A DNA stretch of 64,000 bases from Neurospora tetrasperma FGSC 2508 (Eukaryota; Ascomycota; Sordariomycetes; Sordariales; Sordariaceae). The notes beneath the pieces were generated by a model that was not told where the DNA came from, did not search any database, and saw only the letters and a list, made by a program, of their open reading frames with translations. The stretch is from assembly GCF_000213175.1 (NCBI RefSeq), contig NW_009799099.1, positions 5,275,985 to 5,339,984 of the forward strand. The letters are read 5' to 3'. Below are positions 1 through 10,838 of this stretch, piece after piece. Both the position numbers and the translations under genes were made by a program. Within the stretch, counting starts at the first letter, position 1, and each line of letters opens with the position of its first letter.

Positions 1-900
1 CCTCGAAAGTCTCGCAGCCGAATCCTTTAATTTCTAACTATACCCGAAATAATAATATAAAAGCAAAGGGAAATATCTTAAATTTAGTAGTCTTAGCAAA
101 TTCTAGTAAATTAATTTCAATTTAGAATCCATCGGGGTCATCTTAACTAATTTAATCTAGGACACAACGAACAAAGAAATACTTATCTTCCCATTCAATA
201 TCTAACTCTATCGTATACTTTTCAAAGCGCCTTTTTTCCCTCTTTCCCATCTATACCAATAGACTAAGATCATCCAAAATATTACTATTAAAGTAATTAA
301 TAATAACGGGTACAAACTAGTTAGTCTATTTCTAAACAATCTAATACTCTTAATCGAACCGTATAACTAATTCAAACTATTCAAAGTGCATTTCCTAACC
401 GATTTGGAAGTGAGTACTAAGACTAGGAAATTCTTCGTCCAATAAAAGGAGGTTAATATCTAAACACTCGTTAACAATTATAGTAATTTGACCAGCATAC
501 TCCTTGATATCCAATGTGAAATTCTTCCTTATAATTTTAATATAGCCAATATAAATACGGTAGTTAAGATTATTCTCTAATAGGCGATAATAGTATTTAC
601 CACTCTCTCTACAGTAATAAAAGTAGATAAAATCCGAAGAAAATATAGCTTTGCTATTATCTTCCGAATTACTAATAAAATAATCATACTCGCCAAAGGT
701 TATTCGAATTAACAATAACCAGTATAATATATAGTATAATTCTATTAGATTATCCATAAAGTATACTATACCTATATATAGTATTGTTAAAGCAGTATCC
801 GAATTAAGGAAGGCCTGGAAGAGGGAGTATAAGTCTATAAAATACAGGGGTCCTAAAACTATAGAAGGATTAGAATTAGCTCTACCCCCTTATTCAAATT

Positions 901-975
901 ATTCCTATTATTCCTATTATTCAGATTATTCCTATTATTCCTATTGTTCCTATTGTTCCTATTACTATTATTGCT
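901..975. repeat. ATTCCT/ATT-type short tandem repeat
   Basis: Imperfect tandem run of TATTCC and TATTGTTCC units, ending in ATT triplets. It is simple sequence with no coding meaning that I can see. Confidence 0.8.
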
Positions 976-1685
976 TTTTCCAACTCGCCAATTCTATTTT
1001 TATCCTTAAAGTCTATAATAGGACCTTAGCCATACGCATATGTAGTAATAGTAACCGTCGTATTGTACAATTTTTCAATATCTCCAACTATTTTAGTAGG
1101 CGCTAAATATCGATTATAGGTGTACCGTTTTAGCTACACAAAATGCCTAGAATTTCTACCCATACTTTATTCTATTTCTATAAGCGCCTATTAATGATAG
1201 TATATAAGCTAACAATTAAGTAATAATCTAATAAATATTCGTATCGATTGTAATAATAATAGATTAATTCCAATATATTAAAAATCAGGCTACGGGTTAT
1301 AGTACCTTATGGAATATCTACTCCCGGTTCTTAATCGACTTATTCGGCTACCTATTCATCCACAAAATCCTTTTCAAATATACTAGTCTCTAGTTTTTAT
1401 ATTTCTCAATCAAATTCCCATTCGTAATAAATGAAGTTAAATTGTGATTATTCTTCGTCAAACCTAGTAGGAAGAACGTCGTTTACGTTTATAAGATTTT
1501 CGAATCTACGCCGAATATTGACAATATCTATACTATCGAAAAGATCTTAATCAATAATACCTACAAGAAATTATTAATTCGTAATTAACTAAGATACCTA
1601 AGGATTAAAACCAATTTACCTTTATTATTACCCTCGTCGTTACCCTCGTTGTTACCCTCATCACTAATATCCTCCCAATTATTAA

Positions 1686-1686
<1 letters not shown>

Positions 1687-1771
<85 letters not shown>
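1687..1771. repeat. (ATT)n microsatellite, about 28 units
   Basis: A nearly perfect run of ATT triplets about 85 bp long, with one ACT interruption at its right end. A tract this uniform is probably recent and length-variable. Confidence 0.95.
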
Positions 1772-1775
<4 letters not shown>

Positions 1776-4700
1776 TATATACCGCGCCCGTATAAGGTAT
1801 AACCGTATTATTATCGGAATCGATTAGTAGAGCGAAATTTAGTAATTTTAATCTTAAACGCTGAAATTAATTACTAATAGGTTAATATAAGTAGATCCGG
1901 AGAAATAGCACACGTTTACTATAACTAACCCTAAATAGTAGCGGTCTATTAACAACACAATCTACCTATAAAGGGGGATTATTGCTTTTATTTATTTTAG
2001 TCCGCTAATAAAGTATTACAAACTAACGGTCTTAAAATAATAATAAGCGCGAGTCTAATAGTTAAAGAAAAATTAGATATAAGTAATAGCAATGCAATAA
2101 TATAAAAATAAGCGGGAGGCAAATAAACAATAATTAAGTTAGTTACAAAAAGGATAGCTATATATAGGATAATACTAGTAACTACGTTATATCGTACGAA
2201 GAGTAAACTATATATTCTAGTTATTAATTTAAAATAATTAATTATAATAGTTAATTAGAATTAGTACTAAAGTACTCATATATTTTAATAAAATATTTAC
2301 CAATGAATAATTAATTATAAGGCTAATACTATTATAAGGTCTATATTCCCCTACTGAAATTGCTAATTTATTAAGTATAAGGAGACCCGCACTACGAATA
2401 AACACCTACCCCTACAATTAGCCGCCCCTAGACCGGGACCTACTTATACTACCCTCTATTTATACGTATATAAATATAAGAAAACGAATTAATACTATAA
2501 ACTTCATTACTATATTTACTTAACTTCTATTATTAATATTACCCTACTATTTTATCTAATCTTTTAAAATAATTCACTAGTAGAGAAGCCACTAAAAGTA
2601 TCTCGTTATACCACACGCGCACGATATGCCTATAAATACCATCGTTATTAACAATACCACGCCAAATTTAATTTTATGAAACTATTCACCCGGTAAAAGA
2701 CCTACCATCCATCCTAATTATAGATCAGAAAGTAGCAAATAAATAAATAATTACCCCGCTTATAAAATTTTAAAGGTAATAAAACTATTATAATTATATT
2801 CATTTACTATTATTACTATTTTATCCTAATAATCGAAAAGTACTATATAGTCCAGATTTTACTTAATAATTAAATAAACACTCAACTCTCAACTAATTAA
2901 ACTTCTTCTTCTTCTTAAACTTTTTCCTCTTTTTAAACTTTCTCCTTCTTTAACTAATTAGTTAAACCCCCGCCCCTCTTATTAATCGACTCCAAACCGC
3001 TTCATTTAATAAAACTTCCATCGACAATTAATCTACAATTATAATCACCAAATCCACTTCCTACTTTATAAGCTATTCTAAATTAAATATTATTACTATA
3101 AATATTATTCGATCTAACTACCTATACAACTATAATTAATATTACTATTTAAATAGAGGGCTCTATAAAGAGGAAGCGGAAACCCGCCTCTACAACCAAA
3201 CTGACTATTAATTTCGAAGGTTATTAAAATAATACCCGTAATAATTTTTATAAAAATAAATATCTCAACTATAAGCAAAATATAGAACAGCCCACCAATA
3301 GTACACCTATATCGCCTACCAATATAAACTATACCCAGCCTACGCAAACGCCTAATTATACGCAAATACCTAAATATACCTAGCAACGCTTAAATATTAC
3401 CGGTACCCATAAACAAGCTCTCAAAGCACAAGCACAACTAATAAATCAATATTTTATATATAAAGAGTTTTTAATAAATATTATTTACTAACTATTTAAT
3501 AGGGCCAACGCAATATTAATTCCCCGGCTAGACTAAGCCCTCGAACTATAGTTAAAAGAAAATTGAAATAGGCCGGGGTCCATACCGAATCAACCACTAT
3601 AAACTTAATTAATCCTTTAACCAAAGATTCCTAAGCGGCAGCCCATTACCTAACACCCCATTAACCCAGTCCTATCCCCAATATAATATTATGTAGCTAT
3701 TATAAATAGTATTATAAGTATAATATTAATAATATTCAACTTAGAACACTATACCTCGGCTAAACTTTTTACAAGATCCATTAAACTTCTATCCAACAGT
3801 AGCAATATACTAAATAATAATAACCTTTAGAAATATTAAACTTAATTACTAAGCCGTCAACTATTTCCCCCCCAATATCCCTAATAATAACCTCCTCCTA
3901 ATTATAGTTGTAACTAATTTCTCCCTCCTCCTAATTAAGGCTAAATTCCCCCTCCACCTCTTAATTATAGTTCTAGTCAAGGCCAATTCCCCCCCTAATA
4001 TCCCTAATATTAACCTCCTAATTGTAATCGTAACTAATTTCCTTCTTGGTAGCTATTTTCCCCTTATAGCTAGTAAGATTAATAGGGCTAGCAGGTCCAA
4101 CAAAGTTAATAGAATCAACCAACCCTGTAGTAATAAAGTGAAAAGAAAATCGTACCTTAGAAACGGAAATAACCTTCGTTGTTATTTTATTACAAAATCG
4201 AAATCAATTATATAATAATTAGAATATAACTACCGGACGTAATTTTAATATATAACGTCTTATATCTATCGAAAAAATTGATAAGTAAATTCATTAACGG
4301 GAGGTACAAGCTCGCCAAGCCCAGCAATATCGCTAAACCGAACAACATCGTTAAAATACTAAGCGTACTCATTTAGCCAACGAAGCCGAACAATATCACC
4401 AAGCCGAATAATGCCGCCAAACTAAACAATACTATTAAAGCGAAGAAGAGAAAAATTGACTAGACTATAAAAATTATTTTAATAAATTAATCGAAGAGGC
4501 TAAAGATAAGGCGAGACAAAAGAGGTAGCGCGAAGAGGCTGAGCGAAAAAAGGCTACCTCTACGTAGAATAAGGGCAAACAATTTAAATGGGAAAAGGCT
4601 AAATTAATTAATTTTAGAAATAATAAATCTCACGAATTCTCGGATTTAAATAAGGAATAAAAAGCAAGAGAACGCCTAACTAAAAAGCTACGTATACTAT

Positions 4701-4893
4701 AAAATACCAAGAAGAAAAGAACGCTACTCCTACTATTAATTTTTAATAAACTTATACCCAAACTGAGTATTTAAAAGCCGCCTACTACAACCACTACAAG
4801 CCAAGATACCGGGCATTCAGCAATAGGCATTAAAGGGATATTTCCAACCCCTATAAGCGATAAAAATAATAAAAATAACCTTAGCGATATTAG

Positions 4894-4989
4894 TCCTTCT
4901 AATACTCCTTCTAATACTCCTTCTAGTACTCCTTCTAGTACTCCTTTTAATAGTCCTTCTAGTACTCCTTTTAATAGTCCTTCTAATAA
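4894..4989 (+). repeat. 12-bp coding minisatellite, 8 units
   Basis: Eight consecutive 12-bp units of the type TCCTTCTARTAC or TCCTTTTAATAG. Read on the plus strand they encode a four-residue Pro-Ser-Asn/Ser-Thr type repeat in the gag-like region of H1. The phase is kept through all eight units, which suggests the repeat arose while the frame was still translated. Confidence 0.85.
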
Positions 4990-6399
4990 TCTATCTTCTA
5001 ATCCTTTTTCTAGTACTGGTATTTCAAGTGCTGGCATTTCTAGTACATTTAGTACCTTCAATGACAAAAGGCTTAGTCCTTTTAGTTAAAATTTCAATAA
5101 TTTTAATAACCAAAAGTTTAGTAGTTTAAATACTCCTAGTCCTAGTCTATTTAACTATAGTAACCGACAGCTAAAAATACCCGTCCGAAGTAGCTATAGC
5201 CGTAGTAATAGTTCAAATACTAAGAATCGCCGAAGGTATAACGGTACTAATCGGTTGGAAACTATATATCCAAAGCATTTCCATAAGCCGACCTAGGCTA
5301 ATCTTTAGAGTCTTTAAAAGATTAACGTACCTTCCTACTTATAATACAACCCTATTACCAATAACTACTATTATAATCTAGACTCTAATTACTTATTAAT
5401 CCCTTTATATACTAATATTCCTCGAGGCATCACCGTACCGAAGAATAATCCAACTGTAATTAACGAAATTAATAAGGAAGTCCGATAGTTATTATTCTTA
5501 TTCTACTACAACTAATTCGCCGGCTCTATTATCAAACGGGCTTAAAATTTCCAAATCGACCCTCGAAAAAGTAGGTTCAAGAACCTTCGCTAATATACTT
5601 TAAAAACTTATCAGACCTTAAAATCCTACTACCTTATTATTACTATACAATCCTTTTTTGATAATATTATTTCGGACAACCCGTATATTCTCAATTATAA
5701 TTTAAATACCCCGAATTTATAGTATAAGGCTGCCCTCAAACAATTTATCTTATGTTGGACTAATAAGCATACTTTTAATTAAATTTATTTTTATATTACT
5801 TAGTATATCAATTATAAAATTATATTCGGTAGAAATAAGGAAGAATTGCTTACTTAATTTCACATTAAGACTGAACTTTAGGATATAAGAGTAGTATAAT
5901 TTAAAATTATTAAATTTAAGTGGACTATAAATGAAAATAGTTAACCCGGTAAGGTCTAAGTTACCGATAAAAACCTTCGTCGGGCAATACGTAAAAAATA
6001 CAAGAGTCTGCCATTTTCAATAAGGTATAAAGGCGTTGAACGGGACTAATTTATTAATATACCTCTAGAGTTTATACCCAAAGTTATCCAGCTAGCAAAA
6101 GCGCCTAACCTAGACTACTTCGAAGATACCCTCGTTAATAATAAACTACTTCCTCCACGAAAGACTAACAACTACCCTATAATTAGCAAATAGCGCCTTA
6201 TACCCGCAAAGGAGTATAATATATTTAGTCCAAACCATCCCGACAATAAAGGCCCTAATAATAGAAGCTATAACGATAGAGGTAATAATTATAAATATTT
6301 TAAGGATAGGACTGGCTATAGTTACAAGGGTAGCTACATTAATTACTATAGCTATAACCAAAATAGATATAGCTATAGTACTGAACCCCAAGGTAGGTA

Positions 6400-6650
6400 T
6401 AACTCTAGCGGTGGATATAGTAGTAGCTACGATACTAGTAATACAGGACATAGTGGTCAGTATAGTAGTCAATATGGCGGTTAGTATAGTGGTCCCCAAT
6501 ATAGTAATCCCTAGTATAGTAGTTTTTAATATAGCGGTTAATAAGGTTCATATAGTTAATATAGTAGTCCTAAATATAGTAGCTCTCAATATAGCGGTCA
6601 ATATAGTTAATATAGTTGATATAGTAATATTAAAAGTAATTATTAATAAG
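6400..6650 (+). repeat. ATAGTRGT-type low-complexity tract
   Basis: Degenerate 9- and 12-bp repetition built on ATAGTAGT, CAATATAGC and GGTCAGTATAG. On the plus strand it encodes the Tyr/Ser/Gln/Gly-rich tail of the H1 gag-like region, which resembles a prion-like or RNA-binding tail in composition. Confidence 0.7.
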
Positions 6651-7290
6651 ACTATTAAAGTATAGACAGGGGTAATTAAAGTTAAGATTACACCTGTAAA
6701 TATACGCCTACTCGGCCTGAATTCGAGCGCTAACGCTAGGTTAGTAGCTATAGCCGTCGTAATATCCTTAGCGAAGCTGCGCTACCCCCCAACCCACGAA
6801 ATAAACGTCGTAAATAATTATTATTACCTAATAACCTTCTTCCTCCCTATAGTCCTCCCAATCCTCCTAATAATTATAGTAGTTATAATAATTATAGTAG
6901 TTCTCCTCCCACTAATCATCCTAGTAACTATAGTAGTTGTAGTAACTATAGTCCTCCTAATAATTATAGTAGCTAACCATTTTCAAAGGTCGTCGGCATT
7001 ACTCCGCCTATTCCCCAGCGTACTTATATACCCCTTACTACAATAGAATCTAAGAGTATACTTATTATTTCGATACTCGAATCGGAAATATTAGACGTTA
7101 GTATAAAGCCCTCACACTTTTAAATCGTTTGGTAATTGGCTTTTATCCATTTAGCATTGTCAGAATTAGTTATTTATTTACTTATTTCCGATTAATTTTA
7201 GCGACGTATTTAGTATTACAGTTTTGAGCAACGCAATATCTACTAGCAATATAGTATTTAGCGACGCTTTTAAATATATATTTGATATTA

Positions 7291-7406
7291 TAATATTTAG
7301 TATCGTATTAATTAGTATTATAATAATTAGCGACGTAGTATCTATTAATAATATTTAGTATCGTATTAATTAGTATTATAATAATTAGCGACGTAGTATC
7401 TATTAT
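7291..7406. repeat. 58-bp tandem duplication
   Basis: A unit beginning TAATATTTAGTATCG at 7291 recurs at 7349 with the same phase and almost no change. Shorter fragments of the same motif (AGCGACG, AGTATTATAATAATT) are scattered from about 7200 to 7430. It lies between the gag-like region of H1 and the island at 7555. Confidence 0.85.
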
Positions 7407-7554
7407 TATTATAATAATTAATAACGCTTTCAAGTATATATATAGATATATACTTAATAACTATATAAATAGATAGACCTATATTATTCTTTATTATACT
7501 ATTTTATTCCTTATTTTAATAATATTAATAATATTATTAATAGCCTATACGTAC

Positions 7555-7860
7555 TAACTTAGCAATATTCAATTGGTAAGACCCTCCTGTCGCGATTGCC
7601 TTGTTTGATATTTGCGACCGTGAAACCCACCCGTACATACTGACTTTGACCAATTGAAACGGCAAGAGCCCATGACTGTAACTGCCTTTTGAGCCTTTTT
7701 AACGACTTGGCGTAGCATAGCGCCCTACGGTAAAATGTCAAGCAACGGTAACTTGTCAACCAACGGTAAGATACAACTTACCGTCAGCGGACAGTAATCT
7801 AATGGTAATAAACCTCGATACAGGTATTCCACGGTAAGGGCATTGTAAATGACCCCCTAT
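7555..7860. other. RIP-spared island of unknown origin
   Basis: About 300 bp of near-balanced base composition inside strongly AT-rich DNA. It has no convincing open frame (a 66-codon minus frame, 7559-7759, resembles nothing I know) and no clear terminal inverted repeats. It holds three 18-bp direct repeats and several further ACGGTAA motifs in both orientations. It is probably a late insertion into H1 or a segment too short or too unique to be hit by RIP. Confidence 0.5.
7725..7777 (+). repeat. three 18-bp direct repeats with core CNACGGTAA
   Basis: Units start at 7725, 7743 and 7761, each beginning C(T/A)ACGGTAA and mostly ending GTCAA(G/C) or ACAAC. The core returns inverted (TTACCGT, about 7778) and again at about 7829 (CCACGGTAAGG). 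Confidence 0.75.
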
Positions 7861-8819
7861 ATACCCCTAGCTAAGTATACCTAATTAATAAGAAATTATA
7901 GTTAAAGGTTCTTAGGACCTCTAGAAAGACAATTCAAAAGTATATTAAACCATACAATACCCGTCTCTCTAATAAAGACTAATTAATCAATAAATACCGT
8001 AAAGAGAGAGTTAACCACTAGTACTACTTCCAAACCGAAAAGTAAAGAGCTATAGATAAAGAAATTAAACGGTTAGAGAGTAAATATACTATAAATAATA
8101 TAATTTTGCCTCTCTATTAGCAACCTCCTAATAATCCCCCCAAACTATATACTCTATAAATATTTGATAAAGCAAGAAAAAAGGTTATAAATAATACTAT
8201 TATATTATAATTAATTAGTAAGGGTATTATACTATTGGAGAATAAACTAATTAATCTTAAAGCGGTTGAAGTTGAAGATAATAAGCCGGTAGATATATAG
8301 AAGGATCCAGATTGGTAGCATCCCAATAATAGATAATAGGCGCAAATAAATTAAAAAGACGAGGAGTATAAGGAGTATAAGGATAAAATTATTCAAAACA
8401 ACGACGATAATAACGAGGAGGAGTAGTATAGGGATTCTAATTACAAAGAAATTAAATATAATTTTTGGTATAAATAATCCATATTATCAGATTCATATAT
8501 ATATAAAATAGCGATAATTTTACGTGTTAGTATATATACTAGTCAAATCAGCGATATTTAATGCGGTTAAAAAATATTATTGGCTCCGGATAGGTGACTT
8601 CCGTATGCTAGTTAAAATGCGTGTGGAGTAAGTACCCCGCTCGGTACGAGTCGCTGTTCATATACGAATCGCTATCCCTGACTAGTAGCCCGCCCGCTAG
8701 TCAGATGGTCGATTTGGTAGACCTGACGAGTAATCGGTAGGAATTGCCTTTCATTTTATCTTTCTTTATTCCTTTTCTTTCGGCTTTGGGGCTGAGCCTT
8801 TCTTCCAAGGGGGGGATAA

Positions 8820-9074
8820 TGTTATAGTTGCTGGACGAGAGCCTAGAGTACTAGCCTCTGGGCACTATAATACATCGGATAGAATGAGGCTTATGTTCTT
8901 ATCGATAAGACTAACAGATCGGGAAGGCGGCGACGAATAGCAGATCTGGCTTATATACCTAGATCAGTAATGCTATCGTTTGTTTATTTCCCTTTCCTTC
9001 TTTACACTTAATATTACTTTGATTTGTGGCTCCTAATCTTGTTGTCTTATCACTCGTAGGATTAGGCTTTCACA
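8820..9074 (+). repeat. 3' LTR of element H1, 255 bp
   Basis: Starts TGTTATAG and ends TTTCACA. It is preceded by a polypurine tract and is the inverted relative of the solo LTR at 37555-37801: the last 75 bp or so are almost identical in reverse complement, including the stretch around GATTTGTGGCT and CTCGTAGGAT. The flank at 9075 (GTACC) does not match the bases before 8820, so this is the end of a longer element and not a solo LTR. Mostly spared by RIP. Confidence 0.85.
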
Positions 9075-10630
9075 GTACCCTACCTACTCAATTTTATAAG
9101 ATATTAAATTTAATTGAATTTATTTAATAATAGTTCCCTAAAACCCTTTAAATTAATAATAAAGGAGGAACGAAGCAATTTTAGAGTCCGGTATAATATT
9201 AATATAAATTATATATTATTATATATAAAATAATTCTAATTTAGTATTAATTACCTTTTACGGCAATGAGCCTAAATTAGTCCAAATTCTCTTTACCGTC
9301 TTAACCTTCTAATATAAATAGTATAGTCGGTTGAAATCTTCTTTCTTTTATTGAATAATAACTTTATTATATAATTATCATATTACTACTCTACTATTAA
9401 AAAACTATAACGATAGTATACTAATACTATTACTATTAAACTCCTTTCTATTAAACCCCTCGTTATCCTCCTCCTTTCGTAGTATAATAGCCTCTTCCTC
9501 TCCCCTATTATCCTTATTGCCAGGAGGTACACGTACCTAATCCCTTTTAAAATAATTTATAATATTATTATTAATACACTATATACAATATTATTTTTAA
9601 GTATTTGGGAAGATGCAATTAATTACTATAATTAATTAAGTATTTCTATTAATAATAATAACTTTCAACAGCAGGATACCCAATTCCTTAATTACTTTAT
9701 CAATTTTATTAATTAATTATGTAAATCCTTTATCGTTTATATTATTAATAATTATTTAAAAGATTAGTATTACAGTTTTTTTAGGAGTAAGTACTACCCT
9801 CTGTACTCAGGGGGGTATAATAATAGTTGGTTTTATATATTATATTAAATAAAAGAGTATAAGGGTATTATACTTATAATCTCTTTTAAGTATATATTAA
9901 TTATAGAGCGTACGATAATATAATTTTATTTTCCTTATCCTCCTTATCCCTATAGTAATTACAGTTGGTACGTTTTAAAGTAATTAATTAATTACTATTA
10001 AGTTTTATAACGAAAGTTTAGGTATTTATATATTTATTTTTATTATTAGAGCGGAACGTCTATTATATATTATTAAAAATTTTAAATATAAAATAGAACC
10101 TAGAATAGTATTAGTGAAATAGTAATATAAATAGACCGGATTATTAAGTCCCGTTAGTTAAATAAATTTATAATAGTATCCTATACATTTATATTACTAC
10201 CCCGCATTTAAAATATTAAATATATAGAGAGATTTCGAAAGGGAGGTTACCTTCGATATATACAATCTATCGCCTTAATAATTTACTTATAATTATTATT
10301 TTTAAAAATCAATATTATAATCCGGAAGGGGTAATTGCGTACAATCATTCGTAATATAATACACTATTTTTTGCAAGGATTATTATTAGGGTATTCTTAT
10401 AATTTAGTATAATCATAATATAGTACTACCTTCTACTGTTTACTATATAATTCTAAGTCGTATAGTTTATTATATATACAATTACGTTAGGTAGTAATAT
10501 TAAAGTAGTAGCAATAAGATAATCTAATAATTTCGAAATAAACGGTATTAAGTATTAGTTAGGAAGGGAGAATAAATATAGCATTATTAGTAGGTACTTC
10601 CTATTCAATATTAGGGTCGAAGGAAGTATT
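9075..10630. other. RIP-altered DNA, nothing recognised
   Basis: Dense in TA dinucleotides, with no frame of useful length and no family motif on either strand. A G-run followed by TATAATAATAG at about 9808 recalls the polypurine-to-LTR junction of H1, but the following sequence does not match an LTR seen elsewhere in the window. Confidence 0.6.
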
Positions 10631-10635
10631 ATTAG

Positions 10636-10838
10636 TGTAACGGGGACAGCACGGTTAATACGGGTGCTAGTCGTATAGCTTAATTAAGGTTCTATAAAGG
10701 AGGAAAAGTCTATTTGAGATGCAGATCCACCGGCGCTAAGAGGTTTTTATTAGGGCTGCGCGCTCTACGCTACTATAATTAATAATAATTTTAGTCTTAG
10801 AGATTAGAGTTTATAACCCGGGCGCTAGCCCTATAATA
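10636..10838 (-). repeat. 3' LTR of E1, 203 bp
   Basis: On the minus strand it runs from TATTATAGGGCTAGCGCCC to CCCCGTTACA. It is the same length as the copies at 17192-17394 and 28541-28743. The duplication ATTAG lies just outside. Confidence 0.93.

Larger units (their letters stand above)
1..4280. other. RIP-altered AT-rich DNA, no gene recognised
   Basis: Very AT-rich sequence in which every frame is closed at short intervals. The longest open stretch (395-757, minus, 120 codons) is rich in Ile, Tyr and Leu and matches no family I know; it is probably a chance or decayed frame. I looked for reverse transcriptase, integrase and transposase motifs on both strands and saw none. It may be the 5' part of the LTR element that ends at 9074, but no 5' LTR copy is visible here. 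Confidence 0.6.
4290..9074 (+). mobile_element. 3' part of LTR retroelement H1 (fossil)
   Basis: A coding-like region on the plus strand runs from about 4290 to 7000. Its parts in order are a Gln- and charge-rich coiled-coil-like stretch, a Ser/Thr/Pro repeat (4894-4989), a longer ordinary-looking segment, and a tail rich in Tyr, Ser, Gly and Gln (about 6280-6650). A second coding-like patch lies at about 7860-8510. A polypurine tract (AAGGGGGGG at 8808-8816) sits just before an LTR that starts at 8820, which gives the plus orientation. No protease, reverse transcriptase or integrase was recognised between the gag-like part and the LTR. The 5' end is not visible. The copy is heavily broken by RIP-like change, except for the last 260 bp before the LTR. 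Confidence 0.6.

Noticed and set aside
6146-6499. 117-codon minus-strand frame rich in Ile, Thr and Val
   Set aside because: It is the antisense of the Tyr/Ser-rich low-complexity region of H1 and follows its short repeat period.
7200-7440. Interspersed AGCGACG repeats considered as a CRISPR array
   Set aside because: The spacing is tandem without unique spacers, and the context is a eukaryotic retroelement.
9800-9830. G-run plus TATAATAATAG as a second polypurine-LTR junction
   Set aside because: The following sequence does not match any LTR in the window and no TG/CA-bounded repeat could be found.
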